Positions 6,855 through 15,930 are shown, numbered from the stretch's first letter. The stretch: DNA of 21,276 nucleotides from an uncultured Eubacterium sp. (GCA_934317205.1 CAKREL010000034.1:1-21276), one strand, 5' to 3'. Notes: generated by a model from the letters alone, not told the origin. Numbers and translations: made by a program.

Positions 6855-7490
6855 ATGACGAGAGTAAAAATATGTGGTCTGAGCAGAGCGGAGGACATCG
6901 AAGCAGTCAATATATACGGTGCTGATTATGCGGGATTTGTCTTTTTTGAGAAAAGCAAAAGAAATGTCAGCTATGAAAAAGCAGAGATGTTATTAAAAGA
7001 ATTAAAGAAAAATCCGAATATTCAATCCGTTGCGGTATGTGTAAGTCCTACAAAGAGTGAAGTGAAACGAATGCAGAATATGGGATTTGATCTGATTCAA
7101 ATTCACGGAACCATTCCGGCGGACTGTCAGTCTGATGGAGGTCTGGCATTATGGCAGGCGGTAAATATTGCAGAAAGTGCAGATGTAAGAGCAGAAGAAG
7201 TATTTCTACAGTCATTAAATATCAGAGGCTATGTGGTAGATGGAGCCGAATATGGTTCTGGCAAAACCTTTGGATGGGAAAGGAAAGAAAATATATTTGT
7301 TTTTCCTGAAAAATTTAAAAAAGAAAATCGTCAGTTTGTTCTGGCAGGTGGACTGAATATCCGAAACGTACAAAACGGAATCCAGATGCTCCACCCGGAT
7401 GTGGTAGATGTCAGCAGTGGTGTGGAGCGAGATGGTCTAAAAGATACAACATTGATCAGAGATTTTATTTCAGCTGTGAAACAATGTTAA
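6855..7490 (+). CDS. trpF: Phosphoribosylanthranilate isomerase
   Basis: This 211-residue TIM barrel performs the Amadori rearrangement of PRA to CdRP. It starts [15 protein letters not shown], where Cys is the expected catalytic base in the KICGL motif. [30 protein letters not shown] (with the catalytic Asp), LAGGLN and VDVSSGVE follow in the usual order. The start is ATG 6855, not the upstream in-frame ATG at 6807: that one lies inside the repeat fragment and adds 16 residues unlike the family. The ribosome site before 6855 is weak (AGTGTGAGTGG), so translation may depend on readthrough from trpC. It is a separate protein, not fused to TrpC as in enterics. Confidence 0.94.
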   Translation: MTRVKICGLSRAEDIEAVNIYGADYAGFVFFEKSKRNVSYEKAEMLLKELKKNPNIQSVAVCVSPTKSEVKRMQNMGFDLIQIHGTIPADCQSDGGLALWQAVNIAESADVRAEEVFLQSLNIRGYVVDGAEYGSGKTFGWERKENIFVFPEKFKKENRQFVLAGGLNIRNVQNGIQMLHPDVVDVSSGVERDGLKDTTLIRDFISAVKQC

Positions 7491-7548
7491 GATATGCACA
7501 ATTGAAGAGCAAAAACTGGCAGTTGAGAGTAATAGAAAGGTGAAAGAA

Positions 7549-8739
7549 ATGGATAAGAAGAGTACATATTATGGAGAATTTGGTGGACAGTATGTGTCTG
7601 AATCATTAATGAATACACTAGAGGAACTGGATGAGGCTTTTGAGGCAGCCATCAAAGATCCAGAGTTTATCGAACAGTACAATTATTATCTGAAACAGTA
7701 CGTAGGTCGTGAAACCCCATTATATTATGCAGAACGTCTCAGCAAAAAATACGGTACAAAAATCTATCTGAAACGTGAAGATTTAAACCATACCGGCGCA
7801 CACAAGATCAATAACGTTATCGGTCAGATCCTTCTGGCAAAACGCATGGGCAAAAAGAAAGTCATTGCAGAAACAGGTGCTGGTCAACATGGTGTGGCAA
7901 CTGCAACAGGTGCGGCATTGTTTGATATGGAATGCACAGTTTATATGGGAAAAGAAGATATTGAGCGCCAGGCATTAAATGTAATGCGTATGGAGATGCT
8001 TGGTGCAAAAGTGGTCAGCGTAGAATCAGGAAGTAATACTTTAAAGGATGCTACAAATGAAGCGATTCGTACCTGGGCAAAAACAGCAGAGGATACTTTT
8101 TATGTTATCGGTTCTGCTGTAGGGCCATATCCGTATCCGAAGATGGTCAAAGAATTTCAGCGTGTCATCAGTAAAGAAGCAAAAGCGCAGCATTACAAAG
8201 TAGAAGGGAGACTTCCGGATGTGGTTATGGCCTGTGTGGGTGGTGGTTCTAACTCCATTGGAATGTTTGCTGAATTTATAGAGGAAAAAGAGGTACAACT
8301 TATAGGTGTGGAAGCAGCCGGACTTGGGATAGAGACTGGAAAACATGCGGCAGCCATGGCACTTGGAGAGCCGGGAACTTTGCATGGTATGCGTTCTTAT
8401 CTGCTTCAGGACGAGGATGGAAATATTCAGTTGGCACATTCTATTTCTGCCGGATTAGATTATCCAGGTGTTGGACCGGAGCATGCATATCTGCGGGACA
8501 GTGGCAGAGCACAGTATGTTTCTATCAAAGATACAGAGGCCATGGACGCGCTGATGGAACTTTGTAAACTAGAAGGAATTATTCCGGCTATCGAGAGTGC
8601 ACATGCTATGGCATACGCTTTCAAAAAAGCCAAAGAAATGACACCTGAGCAGTCCATGATCGTGTGTCTGTCTGGACGTGGTGATAAGGATGTTAATACT
8701 ATTGCCAATTATCTGGCAGGAAAAGGTTATCTTAACTGA
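7549..8739 (+). CDS. trpB: Tryptophan synthase beta chain
   Basis: This 396-residue PLP enzyme joins indole with serine to make tryptophan. It opens with [12 protein letters not shown] and has HTGAHKINN with the PLP lysine at position 86. The glycine-rich phosphate-binding loop [13 protein letters not shown] and the C-terminal LSGRGDKD are also present. Length fits the TrpB1 class, which partners TrpA, rather than the longer TrpB2. ATG 7549 follows GAAAGGTG by 7 bases; the GTG at 7540 is part of that site. A 58-base gap separates it from trpF with no terminator, so it is in the same transcript. Confidence 0.97.
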   Translation: MDKKSTYYGEFGGQYVSESLMNTLEELDEAFEAAIKDPEFIEQYNYYLKQYVGRETPLYYAERLSKKYGTKIYLKREDLNHTGAHKINNVIGQILLAKRMGKKKVIAETGAGQHGVATATGAALFDMECTVYMGKEDIERQALNVMRMEMLGAKVVSVESGSNTLKDATNEAIRTWAKTAEDTFYVIGSAVGPYPYPKMVKEFQRVISKEAKAQHYKVEGRLPDVVMACVGGGSNSIGMFAEFIEEKEVQLIGVEAAGLGIETGKHAAAMALGEPGTLHGMRSYLLQDEDGNIQLAHSISAGLDYPGVGPEHAYLRDSGRAQYVSIKDTEAMDALMELCKLEGIIPAIESAHAMAYAFKKAKEMTPEQSMIVCLSGRGDKDVNTIANYLAGKGYLN

Positions 8740-8832
8740 TCGAAACAAGATGAATATTGAGATTAAAACTGGCAAAGACGATGAAAGAATAATAAGAAAT
8801 AGTCAATGAAAAATAAAGTGGAGTAGAAGATC

Positions 8833-9621
8833 ATGAATCGTATAGAAAAAAAATTACAGGGATTACAGGGAAAAAATGAAAAAGCATTTATTACATATAT
8901 TACTGCGGGTCTTCCGGATATGGAACATTGTGCAAAACTGATTCGTGCACAGGAAGAATCGGGATTAGATATTCTGGAATTAGGTATTCCGTTTTCAGAT
9001 CCGGCAGCAGATGGCCCTGTTATTCAGGATGCGTCCTATCGTTCTATTTTAAAGGGAACGAACTTGCGGAAATGTTTTGATTTGGTGGAACGTGTACGTA
9101 ATGATGGATGTGAATTACCAATTGTATTTATGATGTATTACAATACAGTATTTCACTACGGACTGGATAAATTTGTAGAAAAATGTGCAGAAGTTGGTGT
9201 AGATGGACTGATTATTCCGGACCTTCCGCTGGAAGAACAGCAACCATTAAAAGAGGCATTGTCAAAACAGGATACAACTATTCTGATCCAACTGGTAGCA
9301 CCAGTGTCAGGGAAACGAATTCCGAAGATTTTGAAAGACGCCAGAGGTTTTGTATATTGTGTATCCTCTATGGGTGTGACTGGTCAAGGTGCAAACTTCC
9401 ATAAAGAAGTGATTTCTTATTTGAAATCTGTAAAAGAGCAGGCGCAGATTCCTATCATGATGGGATTTGGTATTCGAACGGCAGCAGATGTAGAACCAAT
9501 GAAAGATATTATCGACGGTGTCATCGTTGGTTCCCACTTCATCAATCTGATGGAAGAAAATCAGTATAATCTGAACGTGGCAAAAGAATACATTCAGACT
9601 TTTAAGGCGGAGTTAAAGTAA
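8833..9621 (+). CDS. trpA: Tryptophan synthase alpha chain
   Basis: This 262-residue TIM barrel cleaves indole-3-glycerol phosphate and channels indole to TrpB. Catalytic Glu49 (ILELGIPFSDP) and Asp60 (PAADGPVIQ) fall at the expected positions. AEVGVDGLIIPDLPLEE, VSSMGVTGQGA and MMGFGIRTAADV (the last two in the phosphate-binding region) follow. Start ATG 8833 is preceded by GTGGAG with a short spacer. A 93-base gap to trpB shows no terminator. Downstream is the structured repeat and then trpD. Confidence 0.97.
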   Translation: MNRIEKKLQGLQGKNEKAFITYITAGLPDMEHCAKLIRAQEESGLDILELGIPFSDPAADGPVIQDASYRSILKGTNLRKCFDLVERVRNDGCELPIVFMMYYNTVFHYGLDKFVEKCAEVGVDGLIIPDLPLEEQQPLKEALSKQDTTILIQLVAPVSGKRIPKILKDARGFVYCVSSMGVTGQGANFHKEVISYLKSVKEQAQIPIMMGFGIRTAADVEPMKDIIDGVIVGSHFINLMEENQYNLNVAKEYIQTFKAELK

Positions 9622-9672
9622 CAATAATTAAATTGGAAAGATGTTTTATGCTCATAAAATTGCATGTATGAT

Positions 9673-9836
9673 GTAAAGCGGACATTCGCAATCCGCTTTC
9701 GCTACTTGCTCATGAACGCAGTCGCTTTGCGACCTGTCAGTGGGAGCTTTTAACTCCCACTGACATAAGCATCCCCCTACCCACCGCTTAGTGCTCTATG
9801 CACTTGAATCGGGGGAATGCTTATTCTGCGTTCAAA
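9673..9836 (+). repeat. Structured repeat, copy 2: multi-arm, cloverleaf-like element between trpA and trpD
   Basis: Perfect or near-perfect stems fill this segment. AAAGCGGA (9675-9682) pairs with TCCGCTTT (9692-9699). An enclosing 9-bp stem TGAACGCAG (9713-9721) pairs with CTGCGTTCA (9826-9834). Inside it are GTCGC-ttt-GCGAC (9721-9733); a 12-bp TGTCAGTGGGAG / CTCCCACTGACA stem (9735-9746, 9754-9765); and a third arm ATAAGCAT-CCCCC (9765-9777) with GGGGG-A-ATGCTTAT (9811-9824), capped by AGTGC-tctat-GCACT (9790-9804). Neighbouring stems share one base at each of two junctions. No open frame lies inside. Ends match copy 1, and part matches copy 3. It could be a non-autonomous mobile element or a folded mRNA spacer; which one is not decided. 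Confidence 0.85.
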
Positions 9837-9877
9837 ATATTATGAGCAGTTGGTTGTAAAAAAGGAGTATTAGTATC

Positions 9878-10894
9878 ATGGATATGAAACAGGCAATTCA
9901 GAGAGTAGCAGACAGACAGGATCTGACCCGTACAGAGGCAGAAGAAGTGATGGAACTTCTCCTGACAGGCGCAGCCACCCAGGCACAGATCGGTGCATTT
10001 TTGACCGGATTGCGAATGAAAGGTGAGACTACTGACGAGATTGTCGGTCTGGCATCGGTATTGGCAGACAAAGCAGAGCATATACATCCACATTCCGAGT
10101 ATTTCATTGATCTTGTGGGAACTGGCGGAGATTGTACCTATTCCTTTAATATTTCTACGACATCTGCCATTGTGACGGCAGCAGCCGGAGTCCCGATAGC
10201 AAAACATGGAAATCGTTCCATTTCAAGTAAGAGTGGTGCCGGTGATGTGCTGGAGCAGCTTGGAGTCAATATTATGCTGGAACCGGAGAAAGTAGAAGCC
10301 TGTGTGGATGAAGTTGGCATCGGATTTATGTTTGCTCAGACATTTAACAAATCCATGCGGTTTGTGGGGCAGGCGCGAAGCGAGATGGGAATCCGCACCG
10401 TATTCAATATTCTTGGTCCTCTGGCCAATCCATCCGGAGCAAAGGGTATGGTAGTAGGTGTCTATGATCCGGCGCTGACAGAAATCATAGCATCTGTTAT
10501 GGGACAACTCGGTGTCAAACGTGCCCTGGTAGTCAGCGGTAGAGATCATATGGATGAGATTACATTGAGTACAAAGACCGTTGTATCAGAATTAAAAGAT
10601 GGAACGGTAAAAACATATGAGATTGCACCGGAAGATTTTGGATTTAAGACTGTAGATCTGACAGAATTGCAGGGCGGAACAGCCGCAGAAAATGCAGAAA
10701 TAACAAAAACAATCTTGTCGGGAAAAGAGAAGGGGGCAAAACGTGAAATCGTGTTGCTGAATGCAGGAGCAGCACTCTATATCGGTGGAAAAGCAGACAG
10801 TATTGCCGAAGGAATTATCCTTGCAAAAGAAGCGATTGATTCTGGGAAAGCAGCAGAAGTGCTGGAAAATCTGGTAAACTTTACAAAAAAATAA
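9878..10894 (+). CDS. trpD: Anthranilate phosphoribosyltransferase
   Basis: This 338-residue enzyme transfers phosphoribose from PRPP to anthranilate, the second step of the pathway. An N-terminal helical domain (about 1-70) precedes GTGGD (81-85), the PRPP/Mg loop. KHGNRS (109-114) and GAGDVLEQLGV follow, as do the Mg-binding region GRDHMDE and the conserved LGPLANPS. Length is normal. ATG 9878 follows AAGGAG (9862-9867) by 10 bases. It is the last gene of the operon, 256 bases after trpA and right after the structured repeat. In the common Firmicute order trpEGDCFBA it would follow trpG, so it has been moved or re-inserted. There is no sign of decay. Confidence 0.96.
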   Translation: MDMKQAIQRVADRQDLTRTEAEEVMELLLTGAATQAQIGAFLTGLRMKGETTDEIVGLASVLADKAEHIHPHSEYFIDLVGTGGDCTYSFNISTTSAIVTAAAGVPIAKHGNRSISSKSGAGDVLEQLGVNIMLEPEKVEACVDEVGIGFMFAQTFNKSMRFVGQARSEMGIRTVFNILGPLANPSGAKGMVVGVYDPALTEIIASVMGQLGVKRALVVSGRDHMDEITLSTKTVVSELKDGTVKTYEIAPEDFGFKTVDLTELQGGTAAENAEITKTILSGKEKGAKREIVLLNAGAALYIGGKADSIAEGIILAKEAIDSGKAAEVLENLVNFTKK

Positions 10895-10985
10895 ACAACA
10901 GTTTATCTCTGCTATGGATCAGATAATTCCTTATGCAAGTGTGAACATTATCTGGTATACATGTGACAGATGAATTGTTAAATAA

Positions 10986-11021
10986 AAAGAACAATTGGTA
11001 TGACGGCACCAATTGTTCTTT
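10986..11021. terminator. Bidirectional terminator between trpD and rpsT
   Basis: A perfect 14-bp stem AAAGAACAATTGGT (10986-10999) / ACCAATTGTTCTTT (11008-11021) has an 8-base loop. T-rich sequence follows on the plus strand (TATTAATTCG), and A-rich sequence before it gives a T-rich tail on the minus strand. It can end both the trp operon and the convergent rpsT transcript. Confidence 0.9.
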
Positions 11022-11046
11022 ATTAATTCGTATTTATTCGCACTTG

Positions 11047-11310
11047 TTACGCAATGCTATTTACTAATTTTGCTAAACGAGCAATTTTTCTGGAAGCATT
11101 GTTTTTGTGATAAACACCTTTAGATTCAGCTTTGCTGATAACGGAAGTAGCGGATACTAATGCTGCAGAAGCTGCTTCTTTATCATTTGCTGCAACAGCT
11201 GCCTCTACTTTCTTAATAGCTGTTTTCACTGAAGAACGGATAGATTTATTTCTTTCTGTCTTTGTCTGCGCAACTAAGATTCTTTTCTTTGCTGATTTAA
11301 TGTTAGCCAA
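11047..11310 (-). CDS. rpsT: 30S ribosomal protein S20 (TTG start)
   Basis: The 87-residue protein MANIKSAKKRILVAQTKTER is a clear S20 N-terminus, and the rest (NKSIRSSVKTAIKK; YHKNNASRKIARLAKLV) matches the small, Lys/Arg-rich 16S rRNA-binding family. The chosen start is TTG (complement of 11308-11310), 8 bases after GGAGG. A GTG three codons upstream lies inside that ribosome site and would add residues before the conserved MANIKSAKK, so it is rejected. Expression is driven by a consensus promoter at 11396-11424. It converges on trpD and shares its terminator. The gene sits beside gpr, as in other Firmicutes. Confidence 0.96.
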   Translation of the reverse strand: MANIKSAKKRILVAQTKTERNKSIRSSVKTAIKKVEAAVAANDKEAASAALVSATSVISKAESKGVYHKNNASRKIARLAKLVNSIA

Positions 11311-11395
11311 TCTGTACACCTCCCATGCTGAGAATTCTTAAATGATTGTTACATTAAAGCCGGACACGGACGAACTAATGTAAACATACTCATGT

Positions 11396-11424
11396 ATTAT
11401 AATGTCAGAAAATGGAATTGTCAA
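11396..11424 (-). promoter_or_regulatory. Consensus promoter of rpsT
   Basis: On the minus strand, TTGACA (11424-11419), a 17-base spacer and TATAAT (11401-11396) match the sigma-A consensus exactly, about 85 bases before the rpsT start. Confidence 0.9.
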
Positions 11425-11449
11425 GGGAAAAACGAAAAAAAGTGAAAAA

Positions 11450-11484
11450 ACTAGTATATTTTTTATGCTTTAAAAAATACTAGT
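11450..11484. repeat. Inverted repeat upstream of gpr
   Basis: ACTAGTA-ta-TTTTTT (11450-11464) and AAAAAATACTAGT (11472-11484) pair over 13 bases with a 2-base bulge and a 7-base spacer. It lies between the divergent rpsT and gpr promoters, and the candidate gpr promoter elements fall in its two arms. Confidence 0.7.
11454..11482 (+). promoter_or_regulatory. Candidate sporulation (sigma-G-like) promoter of gpr
   Basis: GTATA (11454-11458), 17 bases and AATACTA (11476-11482) resemble the sigma-G -35/-10 pattern. gpr is a sigma-G target in Bacillus. Similarity is partial, and both boxes fall within the inverted repeat, so this is tentative. Confidence 0.35.
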
Positions 11485-11513
11485 ATTATTTAGAAAAGTT
11501 GGGGTGTTTTTTT

Positions 11514-12542
11514 ATGTTTGAAATCAGAACAGACCTTGCGGTAGAGGAAAATGAACGGATTGCAAAGGCGAAGGAGGAGGCAAAAGGAATTACTGTAACG
11601 GAAGAAGATTATGAGGAAGAGCAGATTCATATTACAACGGTGCGGATTACGACTGAAAATGGGGCAAAGCTGATGGGAAAACCGCGTGGAACGTATATTA
11701 CGCTGGAGGCAGCGGAAATGATCGAGGATGACGAGGATTATCACAGAGAAATCTCAAAACGGTTGGCGGAAATTTTAAAAGAACTGATTCCAGTCCGTAA
11801 TAAACCAGAAAAGCAGAAGGAAAATGCTGAAAAGCAGAAAAAAGTAGCTGGTGAGGAATCCGTTGTAGTAAAGCATGAATTGGAGGGGATATCTATACTG
11901 GTAGCAGGACTTGGAAATCGCCTTGTTACGCCGGATGCATTAGGACCACAGGTGGCAGACAATCTGTATATCACCCGGCATATTATAAAAGAATTTGGCA
12001 GGCGGGCCTATGAAAATGAGCAGGTGCAGCCCATTAGTGCCATTGTGCCAGGTGTCATGGCACAGACCGGGATGGAAAGTCAGGAGATTATAGCCGGAAT
12101 TATTCATGAAGTGAAGCCGGATTATCTGATCGTTGTAGATGCACTGGCGGCTCGCAGTGTCCGCCGTTTGGGCCGTACGATCCAGATCACAGATACTGGA
12201 ATTTATCCGGGTTCCGGTGTCGGTAATCATCGTTATAGCATTATAAAAGAAACAATGGGAATTCCCGTCATTGCAATCGGAATTCCGACTGTAGTCGAAG
12301 CAGCAACGATTGTCTATGATTCCATGTCTGCGCTAATTGATGAACTGGCGCATGCGGAGAGCCTGCAGCCGTTAAAAACATCCTGGAGTAAGTTGACGGA
12401 AGCGGAACATAGGAATTTAATCCGGGAATTGCTGTCACCGCAGTTAAATCATATGTTTGTAACGCCGAAGGACATTGATGCAGAGATTAAACGTATGAGT
12501 TATACCATATCGGAGGCGATTAATCTGGCGTTTTGTGGCTGA
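11514..12542 (+). CDS. gpr: Spore germination protease GPR
   Basis: This 342-residue protease degrades small acid-soluble proteins when spores germinate. It starts MFEIRTDLAVEEN; the RTDLA-VE sequence resembles the SASP cleavage site and is where the zymogen of this family cuts itself. Catalytic-region motifs include VAGLGNRLVTPDALGPQVAD, SAIVPGVMAQTGMES, DYLIVVDALAARS, GSGVGNHR and VIAIGIPTVVEAATI. A charged linker rich in Lys/Glu (about 98-125) separates the N-terminal region from the core. ATG 11514 follows GGGGTG; an earlier TTG at 11499 lies upstream of that site and is rejected. The neighbours rpsT and spoIIP are conserved in Firmicutes. Confidence 0.95.
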   Translation: MFEIRTDLAVEENERIAKAKEEAKGITVTEEDYEEEQIHITTVRITTENGAKLMGKPRGTYITLEAAEMIEDDEDYHREISKRLAEILKELIPVRNKPEKQKENAEKQKKVAGEESVVVKHELEGISILVAGLGNRLVTPDALGPQVADNLYITRHIIKEFGRRAYENEQVQPISAIVPGVMAQTGMESQEIIAGIIHEVKPDYLIVVDALAARSVRRLGRTIQITDTGIYPGSGVGNHRYSIIKETMGIPVIAIGIPTVVEAATIVYDSMSALIDELAHAESLQPLKTSWSKLTEAEHRNLIRELLSPQLNHMFVTPKDIDAEIKRMSYTISEAINLAFCG

Positions 12543-12621
12543 TAGGATATTCACATGACAGAAAAATCAATTGATCTGAAAGAGAAGGAAGCGTGCGTAA
12601 AAAAATAGTATACGCCAGATA

Positions 12622-12649
12622 ACATATTTTCAAAATGATTTCATATATA
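12622..12649 (+). promoter_or_regulatory. Possible sigma-E-like promoter of spoIIP
   Basis: ACATATT (12622-12628) and CATATATA (12642-12649) with a 13-base spacer loosely resemble the sigma-E pattern. It is AT-rich sequence, so chance is a real alternative. Confidence 0.25.
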
Positions 12650-12664
12650 TTTTATATGGGAAAA

Positions 12665-13870
12665 ATGTTGAAAGTTACAAGGAAAAGAAAACGAAAAGAG
12701 AGAAGAGTACGTTGGATAGTGCGGGGAACAAGTTTCCTCGTACTGTTTTTAACAGTGATTATTTTTATATTTGGAATCCGCAATACCACTTTGTGGAACC
12801 GGCTGCAATATCAGATTTGTTATATGATGCTGAAACAGTATGCTCCGGTGCTTGCAAATGGGGATGGAATGCAGACTGCATATAATATAGAAGAAGACGA
12901 TACAACCATGTATGATATTCAGTCTGAAAGCCAGTTGATGTATGATCAGGTCTTGGCAAAAAAAGAACCACAGGAAACACAGGTGACGGATGATTCGGGT
13001 GAAGATGATGGTATGTCTGCAAATCAAACAGATGGCAGGATTTCACAGAGCGGTGAAAGTGGTACATTGTTAGGCGATGCAGCTACAGCATCAACGCAAG
13101 TTGGCGGAAATACGGTATCGTTGGAAAAATTAAATGATTTCGATTATTTAATTCAGCATTATTATACTGTGGACAAATCCACTACCATCAACAGCTCTCA
13201 ACTTGTGGTACAAAATTTGCTGAATAAGGACTGCACCATCCAGAAAACTACGGAAAGTGTGCCACAGATTCTGATTTATCATACGCATGGTTCAGAAGGA
13301 TATGTGGATTCAGTACCTGGGGATCCAAATACTTCTGTAATCGGTGTGGGAAATCGTCTGACACAGATTTTGCAGGATACATATGGATATCATGTATTGC
13401 ATGAAACCGGAATCTATGATACAGACCGGGATCATGCGTATAATGTTGCAGCTCCGGCCATTCAGAAAATATTACAGGATCATCCTTCTATAGAAGTGGT
13501 GATTGACCTGCATCGTGATGGTGTGGCGGATACGACTCGGCTGGCAACAAACATCAATGGTGTGGATATGGCGCAGGTGATGTTTTTCAATGGACTGAGT
13601 AAGACAACCGCTACAGGAGATATTGATTATCTGCGAAATCCTTATATCGAAGACAATCTGGCTATGTCTCTGAAAATGCAGCTGGCAGCAACAGAATTGT
13701 ATCCGGGATTTACACGCAAAATTTATCTGAAAAGTTATCGCTATAATATGCATCTCTGCCCGAAGTCATTGTTGATTGAGGTAGGAGCACAGACGAATAC
13801 GCTGCAGGAGGCAGTGAATGCTATGGATCCGCTGGCACAGGTGTTGGATAAAGTGTTGAGCGGAAAGTAG
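12665..13870 (+). CDS. spoIIP: Stage II sporulation protein P (cell wall hydrolase of engulfment)
   Basis: This 401-residue protein from the chosen start has a short basic tail (KRKRKERRVRW), one membrane span (GTSFLVLFLTVIIFIFG, about 22-38), an acidic Ser/Asp/Glu-rich linker (about 85-150) and a C-terminal amidase-type domain. That domain has ILIYHTHGSEGY, VVIDLHRDGV and MHLCPKSLLIEVGAQTNT, with the His and Glu residues expected of a zinc hydrolase. SpoIIP cleaves septal peptidoglycan with SpoIID and SpoIIM during engulfment. The start is uncertain: ATG 12635 and 12656 are also in frame, none has a strong ribosome site, and 12665 (MLKVTRKRK) best fits the family and the candidate promoter. 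It follows gpr, as in Bacillus. Confidence 0.93.
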   Translation: MLKVTRKRKRKERRVRWIVRGTSFLVLFLTVIIFIFGIRNTTLWNRLQYQICYMMLKQYAPVLANGDGMQTAYNIEEDDTTMYDIQSESQLMYDQVLAKKEPQETQVTDDSGEDDGMSANQTDGRISQSGESGTLLGDAATASTQVGGNTVSLEKLNDFDYLIQHYYTVDKSTTINSSQLVVQNLLNKDCTIQKTTESVPQILIYHTHGSEGYVDSVPGDPNTSVIGVGNRLTQILQDTYGYHVLHETGIYDTDRDHAYNVAAPAIQKILQDHPSIEVVIDLHRDGVADTTRLATNINGVDMAQVMFFNGLSKTTATGDIDYLRNPYIEDNLAMSLKMQLAATELYPGFTRKIYLKSYRYNMHLCPKSLLIEVGAQTNTLQEAVNAMDPLAQVLDKVLSGK

Positions 13871-14030
13871 AAAATGCCGATTTGTAAGATCTAATTGAGT
13901 TTAATCTATCAGGTTTATCAGTTTTTGTATGGAAAACTTGCTATTTTCCGACTTCGATGTTAATATTGTCAATATATTGGGCTATTATGCACATTTGAAA
14001 AAGAGAGACAATGTACTAGGAGGAATTTTA

Positions 14031-15839
14031 GTGATAGATCAGAGTAAAATCAGAAATTTTTGTATTATTGCACACATTGATCATGGCAAATCGACGCTGG
14101 CAGACCGTATTATCGAGATGACAGGCTTACTGACTAGCCGTGAGATGCAGTCTCAGGTATTGGATAATATGGATCTGGAGCGTGAGCGTGGTATTACGAT
14201 AAAAGCGCAGACGGTTCGTATTGTTTACAAGGCAAAAGACGGAGAGGAGTATATCTTTAATCTGATTGATACACCAGGCCATGTGGATTTTAATTATGAG
14301 GTTTCAAGAAGCCTGGCAGCTTGTGACGGTGCAATTCTTGTTGTAGATGCGGCGCAGGGCATTGAGGCACAGACACTGGCAAATGTATATCTGGCACTGG
14401 ATCATGATCTGGATGTTATGCCTGTGATCAACAAGATTGATCTGCCAAGTGCTGATCCAGAGCGTGTCATTGAAGAAATTGAGGATGTCATCGGACTGGA
14501 AGCTCATGACGCACCGCAGATTTCAGCAAAAACAGGTTTGAATGTAGAACAGGTACTGGAGCAGATTGTAGAAAAGATTCCTGCTCCGACCGGAAATCCG
14601 AATGCACCGCTGCAGGCGTTGATTTTTGACTCTCTGTATGATGCATACAAAGGTGTTATTGTTTTCTGCCGTATCAAAGAAGGTACGGTTCGTGTCGGTA
14701 CACCGATCAAAATGATGGCGACAGGTGCCACGGCGGATGTTGTAGAAGTTGGTTATTTTGGCGCAGGTCAGTTTATTCCATGCGAGGAATTGTCTGCCGG
14801 TATGGTTGGGTATATTACAGCGAGTATCAAAAATGTACAGGATACCCGTGTGGGTGATACAATCACAAACCGTTCCAATTCGTGTGCAGAGCCGTTGCCA
14901 GGTTATAAGAAAGTAAATCCGATGGTTTACTGTGGTCTGTATCCGTCTGATGGTGCAAAATACCCGGATCTGCGTGATGCGCTGGAAAAACTGCAATTAA
15001 ATGATGCAGCACTTCAGTTTGAACCGGAGACATCTGCGGCATTGGGCTTTGGTTTCCGCTGTGGATTCTTAGGTTTGCTGCATCTGGAAATTATTCAGGA
15101 ACGTCTGGAGCGTGAGTATAACCTGGATCTGGTAACGACAGCTCCTGGCGTTATTTACAAAGTTCACAAGACAGATGGAACCGTTATGGATTTGACAAAC
15201 CCTTCCAATATGCCGGATCCGTCTGAAATCGATTATATGGAAGAACCGATGGTAAGTGCAGAGATTATGGTAACAAGTGAGTATATTGGTGCTATTATGG
15301 ATTTGTGCCAGGAGCGTCGCGGTATTTATATCAGTATGGAATATATGGAGGAGACACGTGCACTGATCAAATATGATCTTCCGTTAAATGAAATCATTTA
15401 TGATTTCTTTGACGCATTGAAATCCCGTTCCAGGGGATATGCGTCCTTCGATTATGAGATGAAGGGGTACACCCGTTCCGATCTGGTGAAACTGGACATC
15501 CTTATTAATAAAGAAGAAGTGGATGCACTTTCCTTTATCGTATTCTCCGGCAGTGCATATGAGCGTGGCCGCAAGATGTGTGAGAAGCTGAAAGAGGAGA
15601 TTCCGCGTCATTTGTTCGAAATTCCGATTCAGGCAGCAGTCGGTGGAAAAGTGATTGCCCGTGAGACTGTGCGTGCGATGCGCAAAGACGTACTGGCAAA
15701 ATGTTATGGTGGCGATATTTCTCGAAAGAGAAAACTTCTGGAGAAACAGAAGGAAGGTAAGAAACGTATGCGTCAGGTCGGAAACGTAGAGATTCCGCAG
15801 AAAGCGTTTATGAGTGTTCTGAAACTTGATGATAAATAA
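14031..15839 (+). CDS. lepA: Elongation factor 4 (LepA), ribosome back-translocase GTPase
   Basis: This 602-residue translation GTPase has AHIDHGKST (14-22, G1), [12 protein letters not shown] (G2), DTPGH (G3), NKIDLP (G4) and SAKTG (G5). Beta-barrel and EF-G-like domains follow, and the LepA-specific C-terminal domain ends with [20 protein letters not shown] and [19 protein letters not shown]. The start is GTG 14031, 7 bases after AGGAGG (14018-14023). A frame beginning at ATG 13929 adds 34 residues unlike LepA and has no ribosome site. Length matches the family (about 600). The gene order spoIIP-lepA-hemW is that of many Firmicutes. Confidence 0.96.
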   Translation: MIDQSKIRNFCIIAHIDHGKSTLADRIIEMTGLLTSREMQSQVLDNMDLERERGITIKAQTVRIVYKAKDGEEYIFNLIDTPGHVDFNYEVSRSLAACDGAILVVDAAQGIEAQTLANVYLALDHDLDVMPVINKIDLPSADPERVIEEIEDVIGLEAHDAPQISAKTGLNVEQVLEQIVEKIPAPTGNPNAPLQALIFDSLYDAYKGVIVFCRIKEGTVRVGTPIKMMATGATADVVEVGYFGAGQFIPCEELSAGMVGYITASIKNVQDTRVGDTITNRSNSCAEPLPGYKKVNPMVYCGLYPSDGAKYPDLRDALEKLQLNDAALQFEPETSAALGFGFRCGFLGLLHLEIIQERLEREYNLDLVTTAPGVIYKVHKTDGTVMDLTNPSNMPDPSEIDYMEEPMVSAEIMVTSEYIGAIMDLCQERRGIYISMEYMEETRALIKYDLPLNEIIYDFFDALKSRSRGYASFDYEMKGYTRSDLVKLDILINKEEVDALSFIVFSGSAYERGRKMCEKLKEEIPRHLFEIPIQAAVGGKVIARETVRAMRKDVLAKCYGGDISRKRKLLEKQKEGKKRMRQVGNVEIPQKAFMSVLKLDDK

Positions 15840-15930
15840 GAAACAAGTTACGTTATTTATATGATGTATATGCATATTCGTAAATGAATGTGAGAATGGT
15901 GTAAAGCAGCGTAATTATTAGAGGAAACAT

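Noticed and set aside
9673..9836. CRISPR array or tRNA in the structured repeat
   Set aside because: There are no evenly spaced direct repeats with unique spacers. The cloverleaf-like fold has no anticodon arm of tRNA size, no TTCGA T-loop and no acceptor of tRNA length.
13929..14030. Extended N-terminus for LepA from ATG 13929
   Set aside because: No ribosome site before it and the 34 extra residues do not resemble LepA; GTG 14031 has AGGAGG at the right distance and gives the normal length.
15384..15875. Long minus-strand frame (163 codons) opposite lepA
   Set aside because: It mirrors the coding frame of a well-supported gene, has no family-like features and no ribosome site.
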